DNA from: Victivallales bacterium
GTDB taxonomy: Bacteria > Verrucomicrobiota > Lentisphaeria > Oligosphaerales > Lenti-02
Direction: 5' to 3'
DNA: 5,313 bases
Assembly: GCA_018648945.1 (NCBI GenBank)
Contig: JABGQJ010000555.1
Coordinates: 1 to 5,313, forward strand
The notes below the pieces were generated by a model. It saw only the letters and a program-made list of their open reading frames with translations, did no database searches and was not told the DNA's origin. The position numbers and the translations under genes are program-made. This document shows, piece by piece, positions 1 to 5,313 of this stretch (positions are counted from its first letter, which is position 1; each line of letters starts with the position of its first letter).

Positions 1-438
1 CCCTTTGGCCCAACGCAGGACGACGCGGTCCATCGTCGGGACGACCTGCCAGGGACCAGCGGCAACGACCGACGGCGGCAGGGAGGCATTCTCGGCCGGC
101 CCCCGACCCGGCGCATAGAGGCCTTCGACGCTCTCTCCCGCCTTGAGGACCACAGGAATAGCCAGCATGACCCGGCGCGCCGAACCATCCGGATGTCGCG
201 TGATCACGTTGGCCTGCACCGGCAGGGATTTCCCTCCGATGGTCGCCTTCGCCGGTGGTGCCGCCGGGAACATCCCGGTGGGCAGAGGGAGCGACACGCG
301 CGCCACCGTCCGCACTGCCACCGCCGCCGGATTGGTCACCGTGAAGCGCACGCCTTGGGCGGCGCTCTGGGGAGCAACGAGCAGCCAGCCAATGGCATGA
401 GCAAGCACACAAGCCGACAATCCGGGGCGGATACGCAT
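1..438 (-). CDS. Secreted RIFT-barrel protein, PcRGLX/YetA-like (exo-rhamnogalacturonan-lyase-like) N-terminus, partial
   Basis: An open minus-strand frame of 146 codons starts at ATG 438 and runs off the left edge without a stop, so only the N-terminus is visible. A strong Shine-Dalgarno (GGGAGG, 447-452) sits 8 bases before the ATG and fixes the start. Residues 1-28 form a Sec signal peptide: a short basic start (MRIRPG), a hydrophobic core (about 8-22) and a small-residue cleavage region (QSAAQG), so the product should be exported. The mature part begins with a beta-strand-rich segment (FTVTNPAAVAVRTVARVSLP, then PLPTGMFP) followed by RHPDGSARRVML. This pattern, a native ligand-facing strand then W/H-P-D-G-S-x-R-x-x, is what I recall from the N-terminal RIFT barrel of PcRGLX/YetA-like proteins, some of which are exo-rhamnogalacturonan lyases. 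The catalytic part is not in view, so activity is unproven. It is divergently transcribed from the esterase-like gene at 724. Other carbohydrate-binding beta-sandwich proteins remain possible. Confidence 0.75.
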   Translation of the reverse strand, partial: MRIRPGLSACVLAHAIGWLLVAPQSAAQGVRFTVTNPAAVAVRTVARVSLPLPTGMFPAAPPAKATIGGKSLPVQANVITRHPDGSARRVMLAIPVVLKAGESVEGLYAPGRGPAENASLPPSVVAAGPWQVVPTMDRVVLRWAKG

Positions 439-446
439 GATCGCTG

Positions 447-452
447 CCTCCC
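447..452 (-). promoter_or_regulatory. Ribosome binding site of the secreted RIFT-barrel gene
   Basis: Read on the minus strand this is GGGAGG, 8 bases upstream of the ATG at 438. It decides the start of a gene that has no stop within the window. Confidence 0.75.
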
Positions 453-477
453 TGCTCCGTGGGTTGGGGCTCCTGCG

Positions 478-512
478 GACACCCATGGAGTGCGGCACCG
501 TGCCGACACCCA
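478..512. repeat. Direct repeat pair flanking a small palindrome, possible operator
   Basis: GACACCCA occurs at 478-485 and again at 505-512. Between them is CGGCAC-C-GTGCCG (493-505), a perfect 6-bp inverted repeat around one base. The element lies 40-75 bases upstream of the minus-strand start codon, where a regulator could act. A regulatory role is only inferred; short symmetric sequences arise by chance in GC-rich DNA. Confidence 0.25.
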
Positions 513-661
513 CGCACAGAGGTGACCCTACCATGCCGAACGGCGAGCGCAAGCGAGGGCCTGGGGTCAGATGAACGGGGGAACGTGGCGCATGCATGGC
601 TTGCTCCCGCAGGCGGGCAGAATGCTCCCCTTCCTGGATATGCGCCAGGCGACCGTCCATG

Positions 662-691
662 TTGTCCATTGTGCCCTTCTGGCGCTAGATT
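662..691 (+). promoter_or_regulatory. Weak sigma70-like promoter candidate for the tandem hydrolase
   Basis: TTGTCC (662-667, 4 of 6 to consensus) is followed after 18 bases by TAGATT (686-691, 4 of 6). It would give a leader of roughly 25 bases before the ATG at 724. Position is right but both boxes are mediocre. Confidence 0.3.
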
Positions 692-711
692 CCCGCACCC
701 CCCAACCCAGC

Positions 712-716
712 AGGAG
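712..716 (+). promoter_or_regulatory. Ribosome binding site deciding the hydrolase start
   Basis: AGGAG, 7 bases upstream of ATG 724. It favours this start over the in-frame ATG codons at 571, 592, 622, 640 and 748, none of which has a comparable site. Confidence 0.7.
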
Positions 717-723
717 CAGGTCG

Positions 724-2655
724 ATGACCCGGAACGGCTACCAGCACATGGTTCTGGACGATTACGTCCGACGGTTGCGCGAGAAGCGCGAGGAACGGCA
801 GGCGCGGCTGCAGAGCATCCGCACGGAGGCGCAGGCGAGAGCCTACCAGGAGGAGACGCTGGCGGCAATTCACCGGGCGTTCGCGCCTCGCCCAGCCAAG
901 TGCGCGCTTGAGCCCAAGGTGGCCGGGACCATCGAACTGGACACCTATCGCGTCGACAAGCTGATGTTCCAGAGCCGCCCCGGTGTCTGGGTGACGGCCA
1001 GTCTGTATGTGCCCAACGAGATCAACGGCAAAGCTCCGGCCGTGGTTGGTGCCTGTGGCCATAGCATGGACGGCAAGGCCCAGAAGGTCTACACGGGGTT
1101 TGCTCAGCGGCTGGTGCGCAATGGCTTCATCGTGCTGCTCTACGAGCCGTTCAACCAGGGCGAGCGCGACCAATACTCCCGACTGACGGATCGTGAATGC
1201 GTGGCTTCCTGCTGCCCGGCCCACAACATGATGGGCAAGCAGTTGGAGTTGGTGGACGAGTTCTTCGGCATGTGGCGCGCCTGGGATGGTATCCGCGCGT
1301 TGGATCTGCTGCTGGCGATGCCAGAGGTGGACCCGACCCGGGTCGGCGTGACCGGCAACTCCGGCGGCGGCACCATGAGTACCTGGCTGTGGGGCTGCGA
1401 GGAACGCTTCACCATGGCCGCGCCTAGCTGTTTCGTGACCTCGTTCCTGACCAACCTCGAGAATGAGATCCCTGCAGACGCTGAGCAGTATCCGCCGGGC
1501 GTGATCGGGGCCGGACTGGAAATGGTCGATTTCCTTATCGCGCGAGCTCCAAAGCCAGCGATGATTCTGGGGCAGCAGTACGACTTCTTCGAGCGTCGGG
1601 GCGTGGCCGAAGCGTTCGGGGAAGTGCAGCGCTTCTACCGCCTGCTTGGGGCGGAGGACAAGGTGGCGCAGTTCATGGGTCCCTCCACGCATGGCTACAA
1701 GCTGGAGAACCAGGAGGCGATGGTCGGCTTCTTCTGCGCCCAAGCTGGCGTCCCCGGCCCGGTGGTGAAGGTGGTGGAGCAGGACGATCTGAACGAGAGT
1801 AACCTGCTGGTGACGCCTGCTGGCGATGTGATTGCGGCCGGGGCCACGCCGATCTACGAACTGATCGACCAAGCTGCGGCGCAGTTCGAAGAGACGCGTC
1901 CATCACTGTCCGGCGACGAGCTGAAGCGGGCGGCGCTTCGCCTACTCGGCCTTCCCGAATCTCCGGCGACTCCCCCGCACTACCGCGTACCGCGTGGGGT
2001 GTCGGGTGGTGGCCATACCTATGCCCGCTATGCCATCGAGACGGCGCGTGACATTCGGGCGATCCTGCGCAAGCGCTTGGTCCAGAGGGAATGGGGTCAT
2101 ACGCTGGACGTGGAGGAAGAGGTGCACCTGCTGTTGCCCCATACCTGCGCCGAGGACGACATGGCCGAGGACTCCCTGGCCACGGAGTTCGAGGGGGCGC
2201 TCTACGCCTTGGATGTGCGGGGCCTGGGTGAGAGCATGCCGGAAGACCGCGCCGCTGGGTTCTTCCAGCCTTACGGGATGGACTATATGATGCATGGGCA
2301 CGCCCTGCTCTTCGGCGAAAGCTACCTCGGGCAGCGGGTCTACGATGTCTGTCGCACGCTCGACCTGCTGGCCGCCGAGGGAGCGAAGACGATCCACCTC
2401 TACGGGCGTGGACAAGGTGCAGTCCTGGCGCTGTTCGTGGCTCTGCTGCGTGACGAGGTGACAACGGTCACGCTGAAGAATGGTCCGACATCGTATCGCG
2501 AGTGGACAAAGGCACCATTGGTGGCGTGGCCGGCGGCGAACTTCCTGCGCGGCGTGCTGAAGGAGTTCGACCTGCCGGACGTGGTCCGTGAGCTCGGCGA
2601 CCGGGTGCGGGTGATCGAGCCATGGGGACCGGACATGCAGCCGTGTTCAGGCTAG
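724..2655 (+). CDS. Tandem alpha/beta hydrolase, acetylxylan-esterase/dienelactone-hydrolase-like, second domain degenerate
   Basis: A 643-residue protein without signal peptide or membrane segment, so probably cytoplasmic. The ATG at 724 is chosen because AGGAG (712-716) lies 7 bases before it; the frame stays open upstream to an ATG at 571, but that 51-residue extension looks non-coding. After a charged helical N-terminus (about 12-46), the first alpha/beta hydrolase domain (about 77-385) has the nucleophile elbow GNSGGG with Ser213. Asp287 (QYDFFE) and His323 (THGY) are in the right order to complete a Ser-Asp-His triad. A Cys-rich stretch (Cys159, Cys163, Cys164) precedes the elbow. A second, related fold (about 433-643) has DVRGLGES and an elbow-like YGRGQGAV, where the nucleophile position is Gly563 instead of Ser. 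This domain is therefore probably non-catalytic. The architecture resembles large esterase-like proteins common in glycan-degrading Planctomycetota and relatives. Substrate is unknown; ester removal from sugars or uronates fits the divergent neighbour and the downstream gene. Confidence 0.85.
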   Translation: MTRNGYQHMVLDDYVRRLREKREERQARLQSIRTEAQARAYQEETLAAIHRAFAPRPAKCALEPKVAGTIELDTYRVDKLMFQSRPGVWVTASLYVPNEINGKAPAVVGACGHSMDGKAQKVYTGFAQRLVRNGFIVLLYEPFNQGERDQYSRLTDRECVASCCPAHNMMGKQLELVDEFFGMWRAWDGIRALDLLLAMPEVDPTRVGVTGNSGGGTMSTWLWGCEERFTMAAPSCFVTSFLTNLENEIPADAEQYPPGVIGAGLEMVDFLIARAPKPAMILGQQYDFFERRGVAEAFGEVQRFYRLLGAEDKVAQFMGPSTHGYKLENQEAMVGFFCAQAGVPGPVVKVVEQDDLNESNLLVTPAGDVIAAGATPIYELIDQAAAQFEETRPSLSGDELKRAALRLLGLPESPATPPHYRVPRGVSGGGHTYARYAIETARDIRAILRKRLVQREWGHTLDVEEEVHLLLPHTCAEDDMAEDSLATEFEGALYALDVRGLGESMPEDRAAGFFQPYGMDYMMHGHALLFGESYLGQRVYDVCRTLDLLAAEGAKTIHLYGRGQGAVLALFVALLRDEVTTVTLKNGPTSYREWTKAPLVAWPAANFLRGVLKEFDLPDVVRELGDRVRVIEPWGPDMQPCSG

Positions 2656-2680
2656 CGCCCCCCCTCGGGTGCCGTTGCCC

Positions 2681-2709
2681 TTGACTAATCGCCACGGCCA
2701 CGATATTAC
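2681..2709 (+). promoter_or_regulatory. Sigma70-like promoter for the SDR oxidoreductase
   Basis: TTGACT (2681-2686, 5 of 6 to consensus) is separated by exactly 17 bases from TATTAC (2704-2709, 4 of 6). Transcription would begin near 2716, leaving a leader of just under 50 bases before ATG 2764. The element stands out as an AT-richer patch in the 108-base gap, which suggests the SDR gene has its own promoter and is not only read from the hydrolase gene. Confidence 0.55.
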
Positions 2710-2763
2710 GATGTGGCTCACATTCTGTCCCTTTTCCCTATACCAACACCCAGGAGATGACCC

Positions 2764-3621
2764 ATGGCAGTTCCTTTCCAAATCGACTTGGCCGGCAAAG
2801 TAGCGGCGGTTACTGGCGGCGGCGGCGTGCTCTGCGGCTGCATGGCCAAGGCTCTGGCCGAATGCGGCGCGAAGGTGGCCATTCTTGACCTGCGCAAGGA
2901 CGCGGCGGACAAGGTCGCTGGCGAGATCAAGGCTGCTGGCTTCGAAGCCACCGGCTTCGCCTGCAGCGTGCTCGAACGCGAAAGCCTCGAAGCGGCTCTG
3001 GTCGAGATCAAGGCCCAGTACGGTCCCATCGACATCCTGATCAATGGTGCGGGCGGCAACCATCCCCTTGGCACCACCTCTCGCGAGTACCTGCTCCCCG
3101 AGGATCTCGACAGCACCGTCGAAGGCTTCAAGACCTTCTACGATCTCGACCCCGATGGCATTCAGTTCGTCTTCAACCTCAACTTCATCGGCACCCTCCT
3201 GCCCACCCAGGTCTTCACCAAGGACATGGCGGCGGGCGGCTCCGGCGTGGTGGTCAACATCTCCAGCATGAACGCCTTCACGCCCCTGACCAAGATTCCG
3301 GCCTACAGCGGCGCCAAGGCAGCGGTGAGCAACTTCACCCAGTGGCTGGCGGTGCACATGAGCAAGGTGGGCATTCGCGTCAACGCCATCGCCCCCGGCT
3401 TCTTCCTCACCGACCAAAATCGCGCGCTGCTGACCAACGAAGACGGCAGCATGACCGACCGCGGCCAGACCATCATCAACCACACGCCCATGGGCAAGTA
3501 CGGCACGCCCGAGGATCTACTCGGCGCTCTGCTGTGGCTCTGCGGCGACCCCGGTGCCGGCTTCGTGACCGGCACGGTAGTGGCCGTCGATGGTGGCTTT
3601 GCCGCCTTCAGTGGCGTCTAG
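2764..3621 (+). CDS. uxuB: SDR-family D-mannonate oxidoreductase (fructuronate reductase), UxuB/YjmF type
   Basis: A complete 285-residue classical-type short-chain dehydrogenase. The Rossmann start is TGGGGVLCG (17-25), and Asp42 ending the second strand predicts NAD(H) preference. NGAGG (94-98) is the structural NNAG-type motif. The catalytic set is Asn140 (NFIG), Ser168 (NISSM) and Tyr181-x-x-x-Lys185 (YSGAK). A roughly 25-residue insertion follows NGAGGNHP, and the end is VDGGFAAFSG. The combination NGAGGNHP, LNFIGTLLPTQVF, NISSMNAFTPLTKIPAYS and RVNAIAPGFFLT matches, from memory, the SDR-type D-mannonate oxidoreductases such as Bacillus YjmF/UxuB. These interconvert D-fructuronate and D-mannonate in glucuronate catabolism. 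AGGAG (2752-2756) lies 7 bases before the ATG. Codon use is strongly biased to GCC, ATC, CTC and AAG, suggesting good expression. The family assignment is firm; the exact substrate could be another sugar acid, since no uxuA or uxaC is in view. Confidence 0.88.
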   Translation: MAVPFQIDLAGKVAAVTGGGGVLCGCMAKALAECGAKVAILDLRKDAADKVAGEIKAAGFEATGFACSVLERESLEAALVEIKAQYGPIDILINGAGGNHPLGTTSREYLLPEDLDSTVEGFKTFYDLDPDGIQFVFNLNFIGTLLPTQVFTKDMAAGGSGVVVNISSMNAFTPLTKIPAYSGAKAAVSNFTQWLAVHMSKVGIRVNAIAPGFFLTDQNRALLTNEDGSMTDRGQTIINHTPMGKYGTPEDLLGALLWLCGDPGAGFVTGTVVAVDGGFAAFSGV

Positions 3622-3639
3622 ACAAGCCCAGACCCCAAG

Positions 3640-3673
3640 AAGAACACGGAGGCCTGGCGCCTCCGTGTTCTTT
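3640..3673 (+). terminator. Intrinsic terminator-like hairpin after the SDR gene
   Basis: AAGAACACGGAGGC (3640-3653) pairs perfectly with its reverse complement at 3659-3672, a 14-bp stem around the 5-base loop CTGGC. The right arm ends in TTCTTT, so a short U-rich stretch is present but partly lies in the stem. It begins 18 bases after the SDR stop and ends about 31 bases before the next ATG, so it probably ends or weakens transcription between the two genes. On the minus strand the flank is also T-rich. Confidence 0.7.
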
Positions 3674-3704
3674 GCCGTAACAGATACTCGACAGGGCTAG
3701 GAAT

Positions 3705-5006
3705 ATGGCTAAGAACCTACTTATTGCACAGTCCGGCGGCCCGTCGCCGGTGATCAACAGTTCGCTCCGGGGCGTGGTCGAGGCCGCGCGTTGCTTCCCG
3801 GACAAGATCGGCACGGTCTACGCCGGTTGGCATGGCATCGAAGGGGTGCTCAAGGAAGAGCTGATCAATCTCTCCGTCCAGGACGAGGACGAGATCTCCC
3901 TGCTCCGCAACACGCCTGCCGCCGGGGCCATCGGTTCCTGCCGCTACAAGGTGAAGAGCCACCAGGACGAGGATTTCGACCGCATCATGGCCGTGATCAA
4001 GGCCCATGACATCGGCTATTTCCTCTACAACGGCGGCAACGACTCCATGGACACCGCCAACAAGGTGGCCAATCTGGCCCAGGAGAAGGGGCTGGACTGC
4101 ATCGGCATCGGCGTGCCCAAGACCATCGACAACGATGTGGGCGACAGCGAACGCACCCTCATCGACCACACCCCCGGCTATGGCTCGGTCGCCCGCTACT
4201 GGGCCAGCATCGTCCAGAATGCCGAGGAGGAGAACCGCGGCTCCAGCCCGGCCGACCCAGTGTTGGTGTTGCAGGCCATGGGCCGCAAGATCGGCTACAT
4301 CCCCGCCGCCGCGCGTCTGGCCGACCCGAAGCGCGAGTTCCCCATGCTGATCTTCCTCGCCGAAACCGGCAAGACGCTGGTGGAGATGAGCGAGCAGATC
4401 AATGCCATGATCAAGGAACGTGGCCGCTGCATCGTCGTGGTCAGCGAAGGCTGCGATGTGCTCGAAGAGGGCGGCGTGCGCAAGGAGGACATGGTCCTCG
4501 ACAGCTTCGGGCACCCCAACTTCGGGGCCAGCGGCGTGACCGTACAGGAAGTGCTCGTGCGCTACCTGAACAAGCACGGCATCGCCGCCAAGGGCGCCGC
4601 CCGCGGCCAGGCCTATGGCACCGACCAGCGCGACACCGCCATCTACGCCTCCACCGTGGACCTCGACGAGGCCTACCGCTGCGGCCAGAAGGCCGTGCTC
4701 CTCGCCGCCGAAGGCCAGGGCGGCTTCATGTCCACCATTCTCCGCAACGACGGGCTGATCTACGACGTGCGCTACGACAAGGCACCCTTGCCTCTCGTCG
4801 CCAACTCCGAGCGGACCTTCCCGTCCGAGTGGGTCACCAACAACGGCGCGGATGTGTCCGACGAGTTCGTCGACTACGCCCGGCCACTGATCGGCGAGGA
4901 TTGGGCCAGTGTGCCAATCATCAACGGTCGCCAGCGCTTCGCCCGCATCAAGCCCGTCTTCGCCGGGCAGAAACTGCCCGCCTACATCCCCCAGGCGGAT
5001 CGGTAG
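3705..5006 (+). CDS. pfp: 6-phosphofructokinase, probably pyrophosphate-dependent (PFP)
   Basis: A complete 433-residue phosphofructokinase, a cytoplasmic enzyme converting fructose 6-phosphate to the 1,6-bisphosphate. Visible family motifs are SGGPSP near the N-terminus (10-15, phosphate-donor loop), NGGNDSM (109-115), PKTIDND (138-144) with catalytic base Asp142, MGR (192-194, substrate contact) and SEG (247-249, Glu248). Two residues that separate donor types are of the PPi kind: Asp113, where ATP enzymes have Gly104 (E. coli numbering), and Lys139, where they have Gly124. This predicts pyrophosphate use and a reversible reaction. Asn112 replaces the usual metal-linked Asp103, a variant I recall from a subgroup of these enzymes. 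The length exceeds ATP-type bacterial enzymes (about 320). A weak AGGG (3693-3696) lies 8 bases before the ATG. I found no good promoter between the hairpin and the start, so expression may depend on readthrough. Codon use resembles that of the SDR gene. Confidence 0.92.
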   Translation: MAKNLLIAQSGGPSPVINSSLRGVVEAARCFPDKIGTVYAGWHGIEGVLKEELINLSVQDEDEISLLRNTPAAGAIGSCRYKVKSHQDEDFDRIMAVIKAHDIGYFLYNGGNDSMDTANKVANLAQEKGLDCIGIGVPKTIDNDVGDSERTLIDHTPGYGSVARYWASIVQNAEEENRGSSPADPVLVLQAMGRKIGYIPAAARLADPKREFPMLIFLAETGKTLVEMSEQINAMIKERGRCIVVVSEGCDVLEEGGVRKEDMVLDSFGHPNFGASGVTVQEVLVRYLNKHGIAAKGAARGQAYGTDQRDTAIYASTVDLDEAYRCGQKAVLLAAEGQGGFMSTILRNDGLIYDVRYDKAPLPLVANSERTFPSEWVTNNGADVSDEFVDYARPLIGEDWASVPIINGRQRFARIKPVFAGQKLPAYIPQADR

Positions 5007-5066
5007 ATTTCAGGACGGGGCCCGGCCATTCGGTCGAGCCCTCTCTCACCACGCGTCAGTCCGATG

Positions 5067-5070
5067 AGGA
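5067..5070 (+). promoter_or_regulatory. Ribosome binding site of the edge-truncated chimeric gene
   Basis: AGGA, 8 bases before ATG 5079. An in-frame ATG at 5064 overlaps this site and has no Shine-Dalgarno of its own, so 5079 is preferred. Confidence 0.6.
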
Positions 5071-5078
5071 AGAAGACT

Positions 5079-5313
5079 ATGCAACTGCGTCCCAGTCGTG
5101 TTCTGCGCAAACTCCGCGCCGGCAAGCCGGCATTCAGCACCAAGACCAACTTCGGCGATCCCCGCATCGTCGAAATCAAGGACATTCCCATCGATGCCGA
5201 ACTGGGCCCGAACATGCTGTTCATCGCAAACAAGGATCAACCGGGTTTCATTGGCTCGCTTGGCACCATTCTGGGCGATGCGGGCATCAACATTGCAACC
5301 TTCCATCTGGGAC
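5079..5313 (+). CDS. Partial chimeric frame: HpcH/HpaI-aldolase-like N-terminus joined to a SerA-type ACT domain
   Basis: A frame of 78 codons, open to the right edge, starting at ATG 5079, 72 bases after the phosphofructokinase stop. Residues 1-33 (MQLRPSRVLRKLRAGKP, then STKTNFGDPRIVEI) match what I recall as the start of HpcH/HpaI-type 2-keto-3-deoxy-sugar-acid aldolases, which read SRVLxKLRAG ... TKLNxxDPRxxEI and then continue with GFDCxWLDxEH. Here that continuation is missing. Residues 34-78 instead read DAELGPNMLF, DQPGFIGSLG and GDAGINIATFHLG, the regulatory ACT domain at the C-terminus of D-3-phosphoglycerate dehydrogenase. The join lies at about 5154-5177, in GDPRIVEI, a string found at the equivalent place in both families. 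The second part also uses more GCA, CAA, GGT, ATT and CTT codons than the upstream genes. It may be a true fusion, a recombined remnant, or an assembly chimera; the aldolase-like start with its ribosome binding site looks native to the locus. Confidence 0.65.
   Translation, partial: MQLRPSRVLRKLRAGKPAFSTKTNFGDPRIVEIKDIPIDAELGPNMLFIANKDQPGFIGSLGTILGDAGINIATFHLG

Larger units (their letters stand above)
439..723. other. Divergent intergenic region between two start codons
   Basis: The 285 bases separate the minus-strand start at 438 from the plus-strand start at 724, so promoters for both genes should lie here. I see a 13-base palindrome (493-505) between two copies of an 8-base direct repeat (478-485 and 505-512), and a weak plus-strand promoter candidate near 662-691. 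No convincing minus-strand promoter stands out. Open frames across the region on the plus strand lack a good ribosome binding site and resemble no family I know, so I call no gene here. Confidence 0.6.

Noticed and set aside
143..525. Two plus-strand open frames overlapping the secreted gene
   Set aside because: Compositions are Arg/His/Thr-rich without recognisable motifs; the minus strand has a signal peptide, ribosome binding site and family-like sequence.
606..617. Short inverted repeat CCCG-CAGG-CGGG in the intergenic region
   Set aside because: Only four base pairs with no T-tract; too small to call a terminator or regulatory hairpin.
571..723. N-terminal extension of the hydrolase to ATG 571
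   Set aside because: The added 51 residues look like translated intergenic DNA, there is no good ribosome binding site at 571, and AGGAG at 712-716 is correctly placed for ATG 724.
685..1872. Long minus-strand open frame (395 codons) opposite the hydrolase
   Set aside because: It is antisense to a gene with clear catalytic motifs, is rich in His, Arg, Gln and Ala as expected of GC-rich antisense reading, and matches no family I know.
2647..3483. Minus-strand open frame (278 codons) opposite the SDR gene
   Set aside because: It mirrors the SDR coding frame, extends into its promoter region and has the Val/Gly/Ala/Glu-rich look of an antisense shadow.
3672..3700. Possible pfp promoter using TTGCCG (3672-3677)
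   Set aside because: No acceptable -10 box lies at a proper distance; GATACT (3683-3688) is too close to it, and bases 17 upstream of GATACT do not resemble a -35.
3717..4577. Minus-strand open frame (286 codons) opposite the phosphofructokinase
   Set aside because: Antisense shadow rich in His, Asp and Val repeats, without domain features.
5007..5078. Gap after the phosphofructokinase gene searched for a terminator or promoter
   Set aside because: Only a short GC-rich patch (about 5017-5028) is present, without a stable stem or T-tract, so nothing is called beyond the ribosome binding site at its end.

Overview
The window comes from a GC-rich bacterial genome (chromosomal or metagenomic contig). 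It holds two edge-truncated genes and three complete ones. The content is an N-terminal RIFT-barrel protein of the PcRGLX/YetA type, a large tandem alpha/beta hydrolase of the acetylxylan-esterase-like kind, an SDR-type D-mannonate oxidoreductase and a PPi-type phosphofructokinase. This suits a polysaccharide- or uronate-degrading member of lineages such as Planctomycetota, Lentisphaerota/Verrucomicrobiota, Hydrogenedentota or Armatimonadota. That placement is inferred from remembered family distribution and is weak.

Layout: 1-438 (minus) is the start of a secreted protein with a signal peptide, running off the left edge. 439-723 is a divergent intergenic region with a small palindrome, a pair of direct repeats and a weak promoter candidate. 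724-2655 (plus) is the cytoplasmic tandem hydrolase. 2656-2763 carries a good sigma70-like promoter (TTGACT, 17 bp spacer, TATTAC). 2764-3621 is the SDR oxidoreductase (UxuB/YjmF type), followed at 3640-3673 by a perfect 14-bp stem hairpin resembling an intrinsic terminator. 3705-5006 is a phosphofructokinase with PPi-type active-site residues. From 5079 to the right edge is an open frame whose first ~33 residues look like the N-terminus of an HpcH/HpaI aldolase, while the rest looks like the C-terminal ACT domain of D-3-phosphoglycerate dehydrogenase (SerA).

Taken together, the genes suggest outer-surface or periplasmic attack on plant-type or uronate-containing glycans, cytoplasmic ester removal, fructuronate/mannonate interconversion and entry into glycolysis. 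The shared pathway is an inference from content and proximity; the promoter and terminator suggest at least two or three transcription units rather than one operon.

The most unusual item is the chimeric frame at the right edge. The join falls in a stretch (GDPRIVEI) that both parent families can share. It is therefore either a real gene fusion or, quite possibly, an assembly chimera. I saw no CRISPR, tRNA, rRNA, insertion sequence or clear defence/novel multi-gene system.
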